From the NCBI GenBank assembly GCA_021769225.1, contig JAETTH010000017.1:1-33562 (forward strand): DNA of 33,562 nucleotides, given 5' to 3'. The stretch's first letter is position 1. Every line of letters begins with the position of its first letter. The notes beneath the pieces are model-generated. The model was not told the origin of the DNA. It did not search any database and saw only the letters and a list, made by a program, of their open reading frames with translations. The stretch comes from Erysipelotrichaceae bacterium (GTDB lineage: Bacteria > Bacillota > Clostridia > TANB77 > CAG-508). Below are positions 15,684 through 23,673 of the stretch, in pieces. A program made the translations under genes and the position numbers.

Positions 15684-18395
15684 TTGGAAGAGAAGTGGTT
15701 TAATCAGGAAGTACAAGAAATAGAAAAAAAATTAAACACAAATTTAGAAAAAGGGTTGACGGAAAAAGAAGTTTTAGAATCCAGACAAAAATATGGAACC
15801 AATGAACTAAAAACAAAGAAGAAAAAGAGTCTGCTGATTAAATTTTTAGAACAATTTAAAGACTTTATGATTATTGTCCTAATTATTGCTGCTATCATCT
15901 CTGGTATAGTAGGAGTGGCAGAGGGAGAAGGAATTACAGATACCATCATTATTCTAATTGTTGTCATTGTAAATGCTATTATTGGTGTTGCACAAGAAAA
16001 TAAGGCAGAAAAATCACTAGAAGCTTTGCAGAAATTAAGTGACCATGCATCAAAGGTAATAAGAAATGGAACACTTCAAGTAATTCCATCCAAGGATTTA
16101 GTACCTGGAGATATTGTAGTACTAGAAACTGGTGACTATGTACCAGCTGACTTAAGGCTATTTGAAGCTATCAATTTAAAATCACAAGAATCAGCATTAA
16201 CAGGAGAATCTGTCCCAGTTGAGAAAGAAATAAATACAATCCCAAATGAAGAAGTGGGAATTGGAGATCGCTCTAACATGGTATTTTCCTCAAGTCTAAT
16301 TACTTATGGCAGAGGAAAAGGAATTGTAGTTGAAACTGGGATGCATACAGAAGTAGGTAAAATTGCAGGAATGATCAGTGAAACAATTGATACTGCAACA
16401 CCGCTTCAAGAAAAGCTAAATAAACTAGGAAAAACACTAGGAATTGCAGCTTTAATTATTTGTATTATTATCTTTGGAATAGGACTTCTTTATGGAAAAG
16501 AACCAATCCATATGTTTATGACAGCTGTCTCATTAGCAGTAGCAGCAATTCCAGAAGGATTAGCAGCAGTTTCTACAATCGTTTTAGCTATTGGTGTTCA
16601 AAGGATGGTAAAAAAACATGCCATTGTTAAAAAATTACCAGCAGTAGAAACTTTAGGTAGTGCAACTGTTATCTGTTCAGATAAAACGGGAACACTAACA
16701 CAAAACAAAATGACAGTAGAAAAACTATTCTATAACAACCAACTAACCAATATTCTACAAATTGACACCAAAAAAGAAGACAAAGAACTAACCAGATTAG
16801 TACATGTAAGCATGCTATGTAATGACACAAAAGTAAATCCAGACAACACCTTAACTGGGGACCCAACAGAAACTGCTTTAGTTGATATGGGATTTAACTT
16901 AGCCTTTCAACCAAGTGTTTTTGAAAGCTATCCTAGAGTAGAAGAAATTCCATTTGACTCTGACAGAAAATTAATGACAACAGTCCATAAATTTGAAGAT
17001 AAATACTTAGTATATACCAAAGGTGGATTAGATGAACTTTTAGCAATTTGCAACAGCTATCGAGTATATGGAGAAGTTAAGACAAACTTAGAAGAATACA
17101 AACCAGTTATTTATAACGAAAATATTGACATGGCAAAAGAAGCCTTAAGAGTTCTAGCAATGGGATACAAAGAACTTGATCACATGCCATCAAAAGAAGA
17201 AATGAAAACCATAGAAAGTAATCTAACCTTTATTGGCATGGTTGGTATGATTGATCCACCAAGAGAAGAAGCAAAAAAAGCAGTAGAAAAATGTAAAACA
17301 GCAGGAATCAAAACAGTTATGATTACAGGTGACCACAAAATAACTGCAACAGCCATTGCCAAAAAGCTAGGAATTCTAGAAAATGAATCAGAAGCAATTA
17401 CTGGAGCAGAATTACAAAACATGTCAGATGAAGAATTAATCAAAAACGTTCGAAGTTATTCTGTGTATGCTAGGGTATCACCAGAACATAAAGTTCGTAT
17501 TGTAAAAGCATGGCAAACCAATGGAGAAATTGTGGCTATGACTGGCGATGGAGTAAATGATGCACCAGCATTAAAAACAGCCGACATCGGATGCGCCATG
17601 GGTATGGTAGGAACAGACGTAGCAAAAGAAGCAGCAGACGTTATTTTAACAGACGACAATTTTGCAACAGTTGTTTCAGCGGTGGAAGAAGGAAGAAGAA
17701 TCTATGACAATATCTTAAAAGCAATTCAATTCTTACTATCTTCTAATGTTGGAGAAATTATCGTACTATTTGTAGCAATTTTAATTACTCCACTTTTAGC
17801 GAAATGGTTTGGAATCACAGACATTTCAGCCTTAGAACCATTACTTCCAATCCACATTTTATGGATTAACTTAGTAACCGACTCACTTCCAGCATTAGCA
17901 CTAGCAGTTGATCCAGCGGAAAAAGACGTGATGAAACGTAAACCATTAAAGCCAAAAACAGGAATCTTTACAAAAGGTATGACTTGGAGAGTAATCTATC
18001 AAGGAATTATGGTAGGAATCCTTACTTTAATTGCCTTTATTATTGGATTATCTACACCAAATGTAGATGAACATACCAAAATTGACATTGGTCAAACAAT
18101 GGCATTTTGTGTATTAGCACTTTCTGAACTAGTTCATGTATTTAATATTCGAAATAACAAACAATCTATCTTTAAAACAGGAATCTTTAATAATAAACAA
18201 TTATTATTAGCAATTGGAGTATCAGCTTCTTTAATGTTTATCATCTTATTAATTCCTGGACTAAGAGAAATCTTTAGTATTGCTGCACTTCCTTGGGATC
18301 ACGTATTAGAAGTAATTCTATTAGTTTTTGCACCAATTGTAATTGTAGAATTATTTAAACTATTTAAAATTAATACAACAAAAGATGAAAACTAG
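15684..18395 (+). CDS. P2A-type cation ATPase, likely Mn2+ (or Ca2+) exporter
   Basis: A 903-residue P-type ATPase of the SERCA/PMR1-like class. It has the N-terminal cation ATPase domain, actuator loop TGES (173-176), the phosphorylated aspartate D333 in DKTGTLTQ, and the hinge TGDGVNDAPALK. The membrane metal site residues of P2A pumps are present: E291 in PEGL, N688 and E691 in SSNVGE, and N729 and D733 in NLVTD, so both calcium-type sites look complete. Such pumps move Ca2+ or Mn2+ out of the cytoplasm. The manganese riboswitch directly upstream favours Mn2+ export, as for the riboswitch-controlled P-type ATPase YoaB of Lactococcus. The start is TTG 15684 with AAGGAG at 15668-15673. Confidence 0.92.
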   Translation: MEEKWFNQEVQEIEKKLNTNLEKGLTEKEVLESRQKYGTNELKTKKKKSLLIKFLEQFKDFMIIVLIIAAIISGIVGVAEGEGITDTIIILIVVIVNAIIGVAQENKAEKSLEALQKLSDHASKVIRNGTLQVIPSKDLVPGDIVVLETGDYVPADLRLFEAINLKSQESALTGESVPVEKEINTIPNEEVGIGDRSNMVFSSSLITYGRGKGIVVETGMHTEVGKIAGMISETIDTATPLQEKLNKLGKTLGIAALIICIIIFGIGLLYGKEPIHMFMTAVSLAVAAIPEGLAAVSTIVLAIGVQRMVKKHAIVKKLPAVETLGSATVICSDKTGTLTQNKMTVEKLFYNNQLTNILQIDTKKEDKELTRLVHVSMLCNDTKVNPDNTLTGDPTETALVDMGFNLAFQPSVFESYPRVEEIPFDSDRKLMTTVHKFEDKYLVYTKGGLDELLAICNSYRVYGEVKTNLEEYKPVIYNENIDMAKEALRVLAMGYKELDHMPSKEEMKTIESNLTFIGMVGMIDPPREEAKKAVEKCKTAGIKTVMITGDHKITATAIAKKLGILENESEAITGAELQNMSDEELIKNVRSYSVYARVSPEHKVRIVKAWQTNGEIVAMTGDGVNDAPALKTADIGCAMGMVGTDVAKEAADVILTDDNFATVVSAVEEGRRIYDNILKAIQFLLSSNVGEIIVLFVAILITPLLAKWFGITDISALEPLLPIHILWINLVTDSLPALALAVDPAEKDVMKRKPLKPKTGIFTKGMTWRVIYQGIMVGILTLIAFIIGLSTPNVDEHTKIDIGQTMAFCVLALSELVHVFNIRNNKQSIFKTGIFNNKQLLLAIGVSASLMFIILLIPGLREIFSIAALPWDHVLEVILLVFAPIVIVELFKLFKINTTKDEN

Positions 18396-18460
18396 AAAAA
18401 AATGAGAAAATAAAGAGTAAAAAGTATTCTAGAAGAGCTTTTTAGAAAAAGAAATCATAG

Positions 18461-18502
18461 AAAACTATTTTTAAAAGAATTTTTTAAAAATAGTTTTTTT
18501 TC
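18461..18502 (+). terminator. Intrinsic terminator after the cation ATPase
   Basis: AAAACTATTTTTAA (18461-18474) pairs with TTAAAAATAGTTTT (18484-18497), and eight T residues end the tract (18494-18501). It isolates the riboswitch-ATPase unit from the next operon. Confidence 0.8.
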
Positions 18503-18525
18503 TTCCTTTTATGTGAATAATAGTA

Positions 18526-18540
18526 TATAATGATGTCGAA
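18526..18540 (+). promoter_or_regulatory. -10 element with an adjoining 0A-box-like site
   Basis: TATAAT (18526-18531) is a good -10; the -35 region (near 18503) is poor. TGTCGAA (18534-18540), the core sequence bound by Spo0A, falls on the expected start of transcription of the deacetylase operon. A 7-mer occurs by chance several times in a window this size, so only the position makes it notable. Confidence 0.3.
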
Positions 18541-18564
18541 ATAGAAAATATTTTAGGAGAAAAA

Positions 18565-19521
18565 ATGAGCGAGTTTCAATTTGAAGAATATACAGTAAAA
18601 AAGAAATATAAATGGATTAAAATTATAATACTTATTTTTTTTATAGCTATAGCTATTTTCTTTGGAATCAAAACAGCGATATTTTCACTAGGAAAAATAA
18701 GGGAACAACAAAGAAACAATAAAGGAGAAGAAAATATTTCCAATATAGTCCAAAATGAGACTAAAGAGGAAAAGAAAGAAAAAAATGAACAACAAAATAT
18801 AGTAGAGAATTCTGAACCACCCAAAGAGGAAAAGAACAATCAAACAGCTATGAAACCACTATCACAAGAGCAAATTGAAAAAGTAGAAAATTTATATAAA
18901 ACAGAAGAAGGAGAAAAGACAGCCTATTTAACATTTGATGATGGACCAACCAAAGCCGTAACACCTAAAATTTTAGATATTTTAAAACAAGAAAATGTAA
19001 AAGCAACTTTTTTTGTATTAGGAGGAAGAGTAGTAACCAATCAAGGATTAGTAAAAAGAGCTTATGAAGAAGGACACTATATTGCAAATCATAGCTTCTC
19101 TCATACTTATTCTAATATCTATAGTAGTGTAGATGCAACAATAGAAGAATATACAGGAACAGAAACAGCGATTAAAGAGGTATTAGGAGAAGAATATAAT
19201 TCAAGACTATTTCGTTTCCCGGGTGGATTACAAGGTGGATATTATGCAGAAATCAAAAAACAAGCGGCAGAAAAACTAAAACAAATGGGTGTAGCCAATA
19301 TTGACTGGAATGCACTAACATATGATGCAGCAGGAGCTAAGACAAAAGAAGAAGAGATCGAAAAGCTAAAACAAACAGTAGAAGATAAGCATACGGTCGT
19401 AATTTTAATGCATGATGCAGCTGATAAGAAAGCAACTTATGAAGCACTTCCAGAGATTATTAGCTATCTAAGAGAAAAAGGCTATACATTTAAAAATTTC
19501 TATGATGTATTTGGAAAATAG
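18565..19521 (+). CDS. Membrane-anchored polysaccharide deacetylase (NodB domain, CE4)
   Basis: CE4 enzymes remove N-acetyl groups from surface sugars, most often peptidoglycan GlcNAc or MurNAc. Residues about 18-36 are a membrane anchor, 50-110 a charged Lys/Glu/Asn-rich linker, and the NodB domain follows. Its motifs are complete: TFDDGPTKAVTPKIL (D125 the catalytic base, D126 a metal ligand), NHSFSH (H176 and H180, metal ligands), RFPGG, DWNALTYDA and ILMHDA. The enzyme is therefore expected to be active outside the membrane. AGGAGAAAAA precedes the ATG. It opens the operon whose later genes handle thiol redox; the radical SAM gene starts 11 nt after its stop. Confidence 0.93.
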   Translation: MSEFQFEEYTVKKKYKWIKIIILIFFIAIAIFFGIKTAIFSLGKIREQQRNNKGEENISNIVQNETKEEKKEKNEQQNIVENSEPPKEEKNNQTAMKPLSQEQIEKVENLYKTEEGEKTAYLTFDDGPTKAVTPKILDILKQENVKATFFVLGGRVVTNQGLVKRAYEEGHYIANHSFSHTYSNIYSSVDATIEEYTGTETAIKEVLGEEYNSRLFRFPGGLQGGYYAEIKKQAAEKLKQMGVANIDWNALTYDAAGAKTKEEEIEKLKQTVEDKHTVVILMHDAADKKATYEALPEIISYLREKGYTFKNFYDVFGK

Positions 19522-19532
19522 ATTAAGGAAAG

Positions 19533-20405
19533 GTGAAAAAAATTAGAAAATTTAAAAAAATATATATTGAAATAACCAATATTTGTAACATGAGCTGTAG
19601 TTTTTGTATTCCTACAAAAAGAGAAAAGGCTTTTATGAAAGTAGAAGATTTTGAAGAGATTGTAAAGAAAATACAAGGATATACAGATTTAATTACACTT
19701 CATGTAAAAGGTGAACCATTTATGCATCCAAACTTAAAAGAGCTATTACAAATATGTGAAAAGTATAAGTTAAAAGTAAATATTACAACAAATGCCACTT
19801 TATTATCAAAACAGCTCCAAACAATCATAACGTCAAGAGCAATTAGGCAAATTAATTTATCAATTCATAGTATAAAGCAAAATGGAGATAATAAACTAAA
19901 AGAGAAAGAATATGTAAAACAAGTAATTCAATCAGTCAGAAAAATCACTCAAGAAACCCCAATTATTATTTCCTATCGTTTATGGAATTTAGAAAGCATA
20001 AAAGAAAATGAGCATAACAAAAATATATTAGATATCTTAGAAAAAGAATATCAAATTACCAATTTACTAGAAAGAGCAAAACAGGAAGAATATATCAAAC
20101 TAGATGAAAATGTATTTCTAAATCAAGATGAAATGTTTGAGTGGCCAACTATAAAAAGAGAGATAATTAGTAAAAAAGGAAAATGTCAAGGGTTAAGAAA
20201 TCAAATTGCAATTCTAGTAGATGGCAGTGTAGTGCCATGTTGTTTAGATCAAGATGGTGATATTGTGTTAGGAAACATATTAAAGGATTCTCTTTCTTCA
20301 ATCCTAGAATCTGATCAAGTAAAAAGAATAAAAAACGGATTTGAAAATAATATATTAGAAGAACCTTTATGCCAAAGATGTGGATATCGCAAAAAATTTA
20401 AATAA
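19533..20405 (+). CDS. Radical SAM protein with SPASM-type C-terminal cluster
   Basis: The radical SAM cluster motif CNMSCSFC (C18, C22, C25) starts almost at the N-terminus, followed by a partial TIM-barrel with LHVKGEPFMHP (the SAM-binding GGE equivalent) and NITTNATLL. The C-terminal region carries GKCQGL, VVPCCLDQDG and LCQRCGYR, the cysteine arrangement of SPASM domains that bind extra Fe-S clusters. SPASM enzymes modify peptides or proteins (for example sulfatase maturation or RiPP cross-links), but the substrate here is unknown and no small precursor-peptide gene is visible nearby. The start is GTG 19533 with AAGGAAAG upstream. The thioredoxin reductase gene follows after 12 nt, so it belongs to the redox operon. 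Confidence 0.85.
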   Translation: MKKIRKFKKIYIEITNICNMSCSFCIPTKREKAFMKVEDFEEIVKKIQGYTDLITLHVKGEPFMHPNLKELLQICEKYKLKVNITTNATLLSKQLQTIITSRAIRQINLSIHSIKQNGDNKLKEKEYVKQVIQSVRKITQETPIIISYRLWNLESIKENEHNKNILDILEKEYQITNLLERAKQEEYIKLDENVFLNQDEMFEWPTIKREIISKKGKCQGLRNQIAILVDGSVVPCCLDQDGDIVLGNILKDSLSSILESDQVKRIKNGFENNILEEPLCQRCGYRKKFK

Positions 20406-20417
20406 GGAGGACAAAAA

Positions 20418-21284
20418 ATGTACGACTCTGTTATAATTGGAAGCGGACCAGCTGGTATTACAGCAGCGATTTATATGAAACGTGCAGGGCTTAATGTTGT
20501 AGTGATAGGGAAAGATGATGGAGCATTAGGAAAAACAAATAAAGTTGAAAACTATTATGGATTTGAAAATCCAATTAGCGGAAATGAACTACTAGAAAAC
20601 GGAAGAAAACAAGCTAAAAGGTTAGGTATTACAATTGTAGAAGATGAAGTAGTGTTAATTGAGATAATAGATAATGGATTTCAAATCAAGACAGTAAACT
20701 CTAGTTTTGAAGCTAAAACAGCACTTTTAGCAACTGGTGCTGATAGACAAATTCCTAATATTAAGGGAATGAAAGAATATGAAGGAAAAGGTGTTAGTTA
20801 TTGTGCTATTTGTGATGCCTTTTTCTATCGTAATAAAAAGGTAGCAGTTCTAGGTAGTGGTAATTATGCCATAAATGAAATTAACACCTTACTCCCAGTT
20901 GCTGCTTCTGTTACCATGATTACAAATGGTGAAAAGCCAATTGAAAATCGTTCTTCTGAAATTCCAATTGTAGAGAAAAAAATAAGAGAAGTAAGAGGAG
21001 ATGAATCTAAAATTCAACAAATTGATTTTGAAGATGAATCAAATCTTAACATTGATGGATTATTTATAGCAGTAGGAGTGGCATCTAGCACTGCTCTTGC
21101 AAGAAAAATTGGAGCAATGATTAATGGGAAAAATATCGTAGTAAACGAAAAACAACAAACCAATGTCCCTGGACTATATGCAGCAGGAGATTGTACAGGA
21201 GGAATTCTTCAAATTTCAAAAGCAACCTATGAAGGAATGAAAGCAGGACTTGATATCATTCAATATATTAAAAAAACTAAATAA
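20418..21284 (+). CDS. trxB: Thioredoxin reductase, probably of the ferredoxin/flavin (non-NADPH) type
   Basis: A low-molecular-weight thioredoxin reductase: FAD motif GSGPAG near the N-terminus, redox pair C129-AI-C132 in YCAICDAFFY, and the C-terminal AAGDC FAD motif. The second nucleotide-binding region is atypical. The usual GGGDSA is replaced by GSGNYA, the HRRxxxR motif that holds the NADPH phosphate is absent (the strand reads VTMITNG), and the protein has 288 residues instead of about 310. These are the marks described for clostridial ferredoxin-linked flavin thioredoxin reductases (FFTR). The electron donor is therefore probably ferredoxin rather than NADPH, an inference from motif loss. 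AAGGAGGAC precedes ATG 20418. Thioredoxin itself lies three genes downstream. Confidence 0.88.
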   Translation: MYDSVIIGSGPAGITAAIYMKRAGLNVVVIGKDDGALGKTNKVENYYGFENPISGNELLENGRKQAKRLGITIVEDEVVLIEIIDNGFQIKTVNSSFEAKTALLATGADRQIPNIKGMKEYEGKGVSYCAICDAFFYRNKKVAVLGSGNYAINEINTLLPVAASVTMITNGEKPIENRSSEIPIVEKKIREVRGDESKIQQIDFEDESNLNIDGLFIAVGVASSTALARKIGAMINGKNIVVNEKQQTNVPGLYAAGDCTGGILQISKATYEGMKAGLDIIQYIKKTK

Positions 21285-21323
21285 CATAAAAATATAAAAT
21301 AATGACAAAGAAAGGAAAAAAAG

Positions 21324-21992
21324 ATGGAATATATTATTTCATTTTTAGAAGGATTTATCTGTTTTATTTCACCATGCTTACTGCCAATGCTTCCGATCTA
21401 TATTTCATATTTTTCGGGACAAAAAGCATATGAAAAAAAATCCAAAACACTAATCAATAGCATTGGATTTGTACTAGGTTTTACTTTAATTTTTATATTA
21501 CTTGGTGTTTTTGCTAGCACATTTGGGAAATTTATTCATCAATATTCTAAGATCATCAATATCATTTTTGGTATCATCATTATTCTATTTGGACTTAATT
21601 TTATGCAAGTAATTAAAATACCAATTTTAAATAAAACCAAAAAATTTAATAGTAAAGTACATGATATGAATTTTTTTACTTCCATGCTATTTGGTATCAT
21701 CTTTTCAGTAGGATGGACACCTTGTGTTGGAGCATTTCTAGGAACAGCCTTAATGGCTGTAGCAAGTGGTGCAGAAATTGGAAAAGGAATCATGATGTTA
21801 CTGTTATTCTCTTTAGGACTTGGAATTCCGTTCATATTAAGTGCAATGCTAATTAATAAGCTAAAAGTAACGTTTGATATAATTAAGAAAAATTATAAAA
21901 TCATTAATATCATTTCAGGAAGTTTTTTAATCTTAATTGGAATTCTAATGATGACTGGACTTCTAGGAAGATTTTTAACAATATTTAATTAA
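21324..21992 (+). CDS. ccdA: CcdA-type transmembrane thiol-disulfide electron carrier
   Basis: CcdA/DsbD-beta proteins carry reducing power from cytoplasmic thioredoxin across the membrane to outer thiol proteins. This one has 222 residues, six membrane segments and the two essential cysteines: C18 in ISPCLLP of the first segment and C134 in GWTPCVGA of the fourth. The length equals the six-segment CcdA class without DsbD end domains. It sits between the thioredoxin reductase and a membrane-tethered thioredoxin-like protein, the arrangement expected for a complete relay. No cytochrome c gene is visible, so the target is more likely other surface disulfides. The ribosome site is GAAAGGAAA. Confidence 0.9.
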   Translation: MEYIISFLEGFICFISPCLLPMLPIYISYFSGQKAYEKKSKTLINSIGFVLGFTLIFILLGVFASTFGKFIHQYSKIINIIFGIIIILFGLNFMQVIKIPILNKTKKFNSKVHDMNFFTSMLFGIIFSVGWTPCVGAFLGTALMAVASGAEIGKGIMMLLLFSLGLGIPFILSAMLINKLKVTFDIIKKNYKIINIISGSFLILIGILMMTGLLGRFLTIFN

Positions 21993-22006
21993 AAGGAGAA
22001 AAGAAA

Positions 22007-22609
22007 ATGGAAGAAAAAAAGAAGCTAAGTGAAAAGAAAAAAACAATTATAATGATTGTTGCCTTTATTATTATCATTTTTATAGTAGCAATCTTGTATA
22101 ATTTTCTGGCAGGAGAATATAATAAGAAAAATGAAAATAACCAAAATACAAATAGCATAGCAGAAAATATGGATGAACAAGAAAAAGTAAAAGCTACAGA
22201 ATTTGTTGTTTTTAAAGAAGACGGAAGCAAAGTAAAACTTTCTGATGTTAGAGGGAAAAAGCCAATTATCATTAACTTCTGGGCTACATGGTGTGAGTAT
22301 TGTAAAAAAGAAATGCCAGACTTTGAAGAAGCCTATGTAAATGAAAAAGATAATATCGAATTTATGATGATTAACTTTACGGATAACCAGCAAGAAACAT
22401 TAGAAACTGCAAAAACATATATAGAAGAAAATGGCTTTTCTTTCCCTGTTTATTATGATATGATATTAGATGCAGTATATAAATACGAAGCATTTTCACT
22501 ACCACTAACTATTTTTATTGATAAAGACGGATATATCTACCGAGTAAACAAAGGATTAATAACCAAAGATAAATTAAATAGTTATATAGAAGAATTAAAA
22601 AATATATAA
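22007..22609 (+). CDS. Membrane-tethered TlpA/ResA-like thiol-disulfide oxidoreductase
   Basis: An N-terminal signal anchor (about 12-35) is followed by an Asn/Lys-rich linker and an extracytoplasmic thioredoxin fold of the TlpA/ResA (AhpC/TSA-like) type. The active site is WCEYC (C96, C99), with DVRGKKPIIINFWATW before it and the cis-proline region FSLPLTIFIDKDG after it. ResA-like proteins reduce disulfides of exported proteins using electrons from CcdA, whose gene ends 14 nt upstream. The EY dipeptide between the cysteines is unlike the CEPC of ResA, so the redox potential and partners may differ. AAAAGGAGAAA precedes ATG 22007. Confidence 0.88.
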   Translation: MEEKKKLSEKKKTIIMIVAFIIIIFIVAILYNFLAGEYNKKNENNQNTNSIAENMDEQEKVKATEFVVFKEDGSKVKLSDVRGKKPIIINFWATWCEYCKKEMPDFEEAYVNEKDNIEFMMINFTDNQQETLETAKTYIEENGFSFPVYYDMILDAVYKYEAFSLPLTIFIDKDGYIYRVNKGLITKDKLNSYIEELKNI

Positions 22610-22634
22610 ATATAAAATTAAGGAGGAGAAAATA

Positions 22635-22946
22635 ATGTCAGTATTAACAATTACCACTGAAAATTTTGAACAAGAAGTTTTAAAATCAGAAGTACCAGTA
22701 TTAATTGATTTCTGGGCCACTTGGTGTGGACCATGTAAAATGATGGGACCTGTTGTAGAAGAAATTGCTCAAGAACTAGGAGAGACAGTAAAAGTTGGGA
22801 AAATAAACATTGACGAACAAACAGATTTAGCAACAAGATTTGGGGTAATGAGCATTCCAACATTTCTTGTATTTAAACAAGGAAAAACAGCAGGTATGAC
22901 AGTTGGTGTTCAGCCAAAAGAAAATATAACAAAACTATTAAAATAA
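22635..22946 (+). CDS. trxA: Thioredoxin
   Basis: A 103-residue cytoplasmic thioredoxin with the canonical active site WCGPC (C31, C34) in DFWATWCGPCKMM, the DE pair in NIDEQ, and the cis-proline motif MSIPTFLVFK. The length is the standard family length. It is reduced by the reductase encoded three genes upstream and would supply electrons to the CcdA protein between them. AAGGAGGAGAA precedes the ATG. The gene is the last of the operon and is followed at once by a strong terminator. Confidence 0.96.
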   Translation: MSVLTITTENFEQEVLKSEVPVLIDFWATWCGPCKMMGPVVEEIAQELGETVKVGKINIDEQTDLATRFGVMSIPTFLVFKQGKTAGMTVGVQPKENITKLLK

Positions 22947-22961
22947 AAAAGTGGAAAAAAT

Positions 22962-23006
22962 AAATGAGTCAAAGACAAGATAAAACTTGTTTTTGACTCA
23001 TTTTTT
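22962..23006 (+). terminator. Intrinsic terminator of the redox operon
   Basis: An 18-bp stem (22962-22979 with 22986-23003, one G-U pair; core ATGAGTCAAA with TTTGACTCAT), a 6-nt loop and a run of T to 23006. It clearly marks the end of the trxA transcript. Confidence 0.92.
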
Positions 23007-23127
23007 CTGTATAGTAAAGAAGAGAAAGAAAATAAAAACAAAATTCCAAATAAAAAAACAGAAAAAATAAATCAAAAAAGTGTAATTTTTCTAAAAGAAG
23101 ATTGTATAAAGGATGAAAGGAGAAAAA

Positions 23128-23673
23128 ATGGAAGAAGATAAGGAAATGTATCAGGAATTCTTAAATGGAAATCAAGAGGCATTTGATAGATTAATGGAAA
23201 AGTATCAAGCAAAATTAATCTATTTTATCCAAAGATATGTCGGAGCAGTAGATATTGCAGAAGACTTAGCACAAGATGTATTTGTTTACATACTCATGAA
23301 TCCAAAACAATATGATTTTAAGTATTCCTTAAAAACCTACCTATATATGATAGGAAAATCAAGAGCATTAAACTACCTAAAAAGAGAAAAAAGAATCATC
23401 CCTTTAAATGAAACAATCATCTATACAGATGACAAAGAGTTAGAAGATCAAGTTTTCTCAAAAGAAAAATCTCAAAATCTTAAAAAAGCAATTGACACAT
23501 TACCATTACATTATCAAACTGCGATTTATTTGGCAGATATGGAAGAGCTGTCATATAAAGAAATTGCAGACATTATGGAAATATCTTTATCACAAGTAAG
23601 AGTACTAATTCATCGAGCTAGGAAGAAACTTACTCAGATTGTAAAGAAGGAGGTAGAAATCTATGCAGAATAA
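23128..23673 (+). CDS. ECF-type sigma-70 factor
   Basis: The region 2 motif reads ENGNQEAFDRLMEKY-like with DIAEDLAQDVFVYIL, the helix that contacts core polymerase and the -10. Region 4 reads LSYKEIADIMEISLSQVRVLIHRARKKL, the -35 binding helix-turn-helix. There is no region 1 or full region 3, so this is an extracytoplasmic function sigma factor. I chose ATG 23128 because AAAGGAG lies 5 nt upstream; an ATG at 23113 has no spacing for a ribosome site. It has 181 residues. It overlaps the next gene by 11 nt, the typical arrangement for a sigma factor and its membrane anti-sigma factor. A possible -10 (TATAAA, near 23104) precedes it. Confidence 0.92.
   Translation: MEEDKEMYQEFLNGNQEAFDRLMEKYQAKLIYFIQRYVGAVDIAEDLAQDVFVYILMNPKQYDFKYSLKTYLYMIGKSRALNYLKREKRIIPLNETIIYTDDKELEDQVFSKEKSQNLKKAIDTLPLHYQTAIYLADMEELSYKEIADIMEISLSQVRVLIHRARKKLTQIVKKEVEIYAE

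Noticed and set aside
18534..18540. TGTCGAA as a functional Spo0A box for the deacetylase operon
   Set aside because: A 7-base core occurs several times by chance in a window of this size, and the local Spo0A-like protein has a changed recognition helix. Kept only as a low-confidence mark within the promoter entry.
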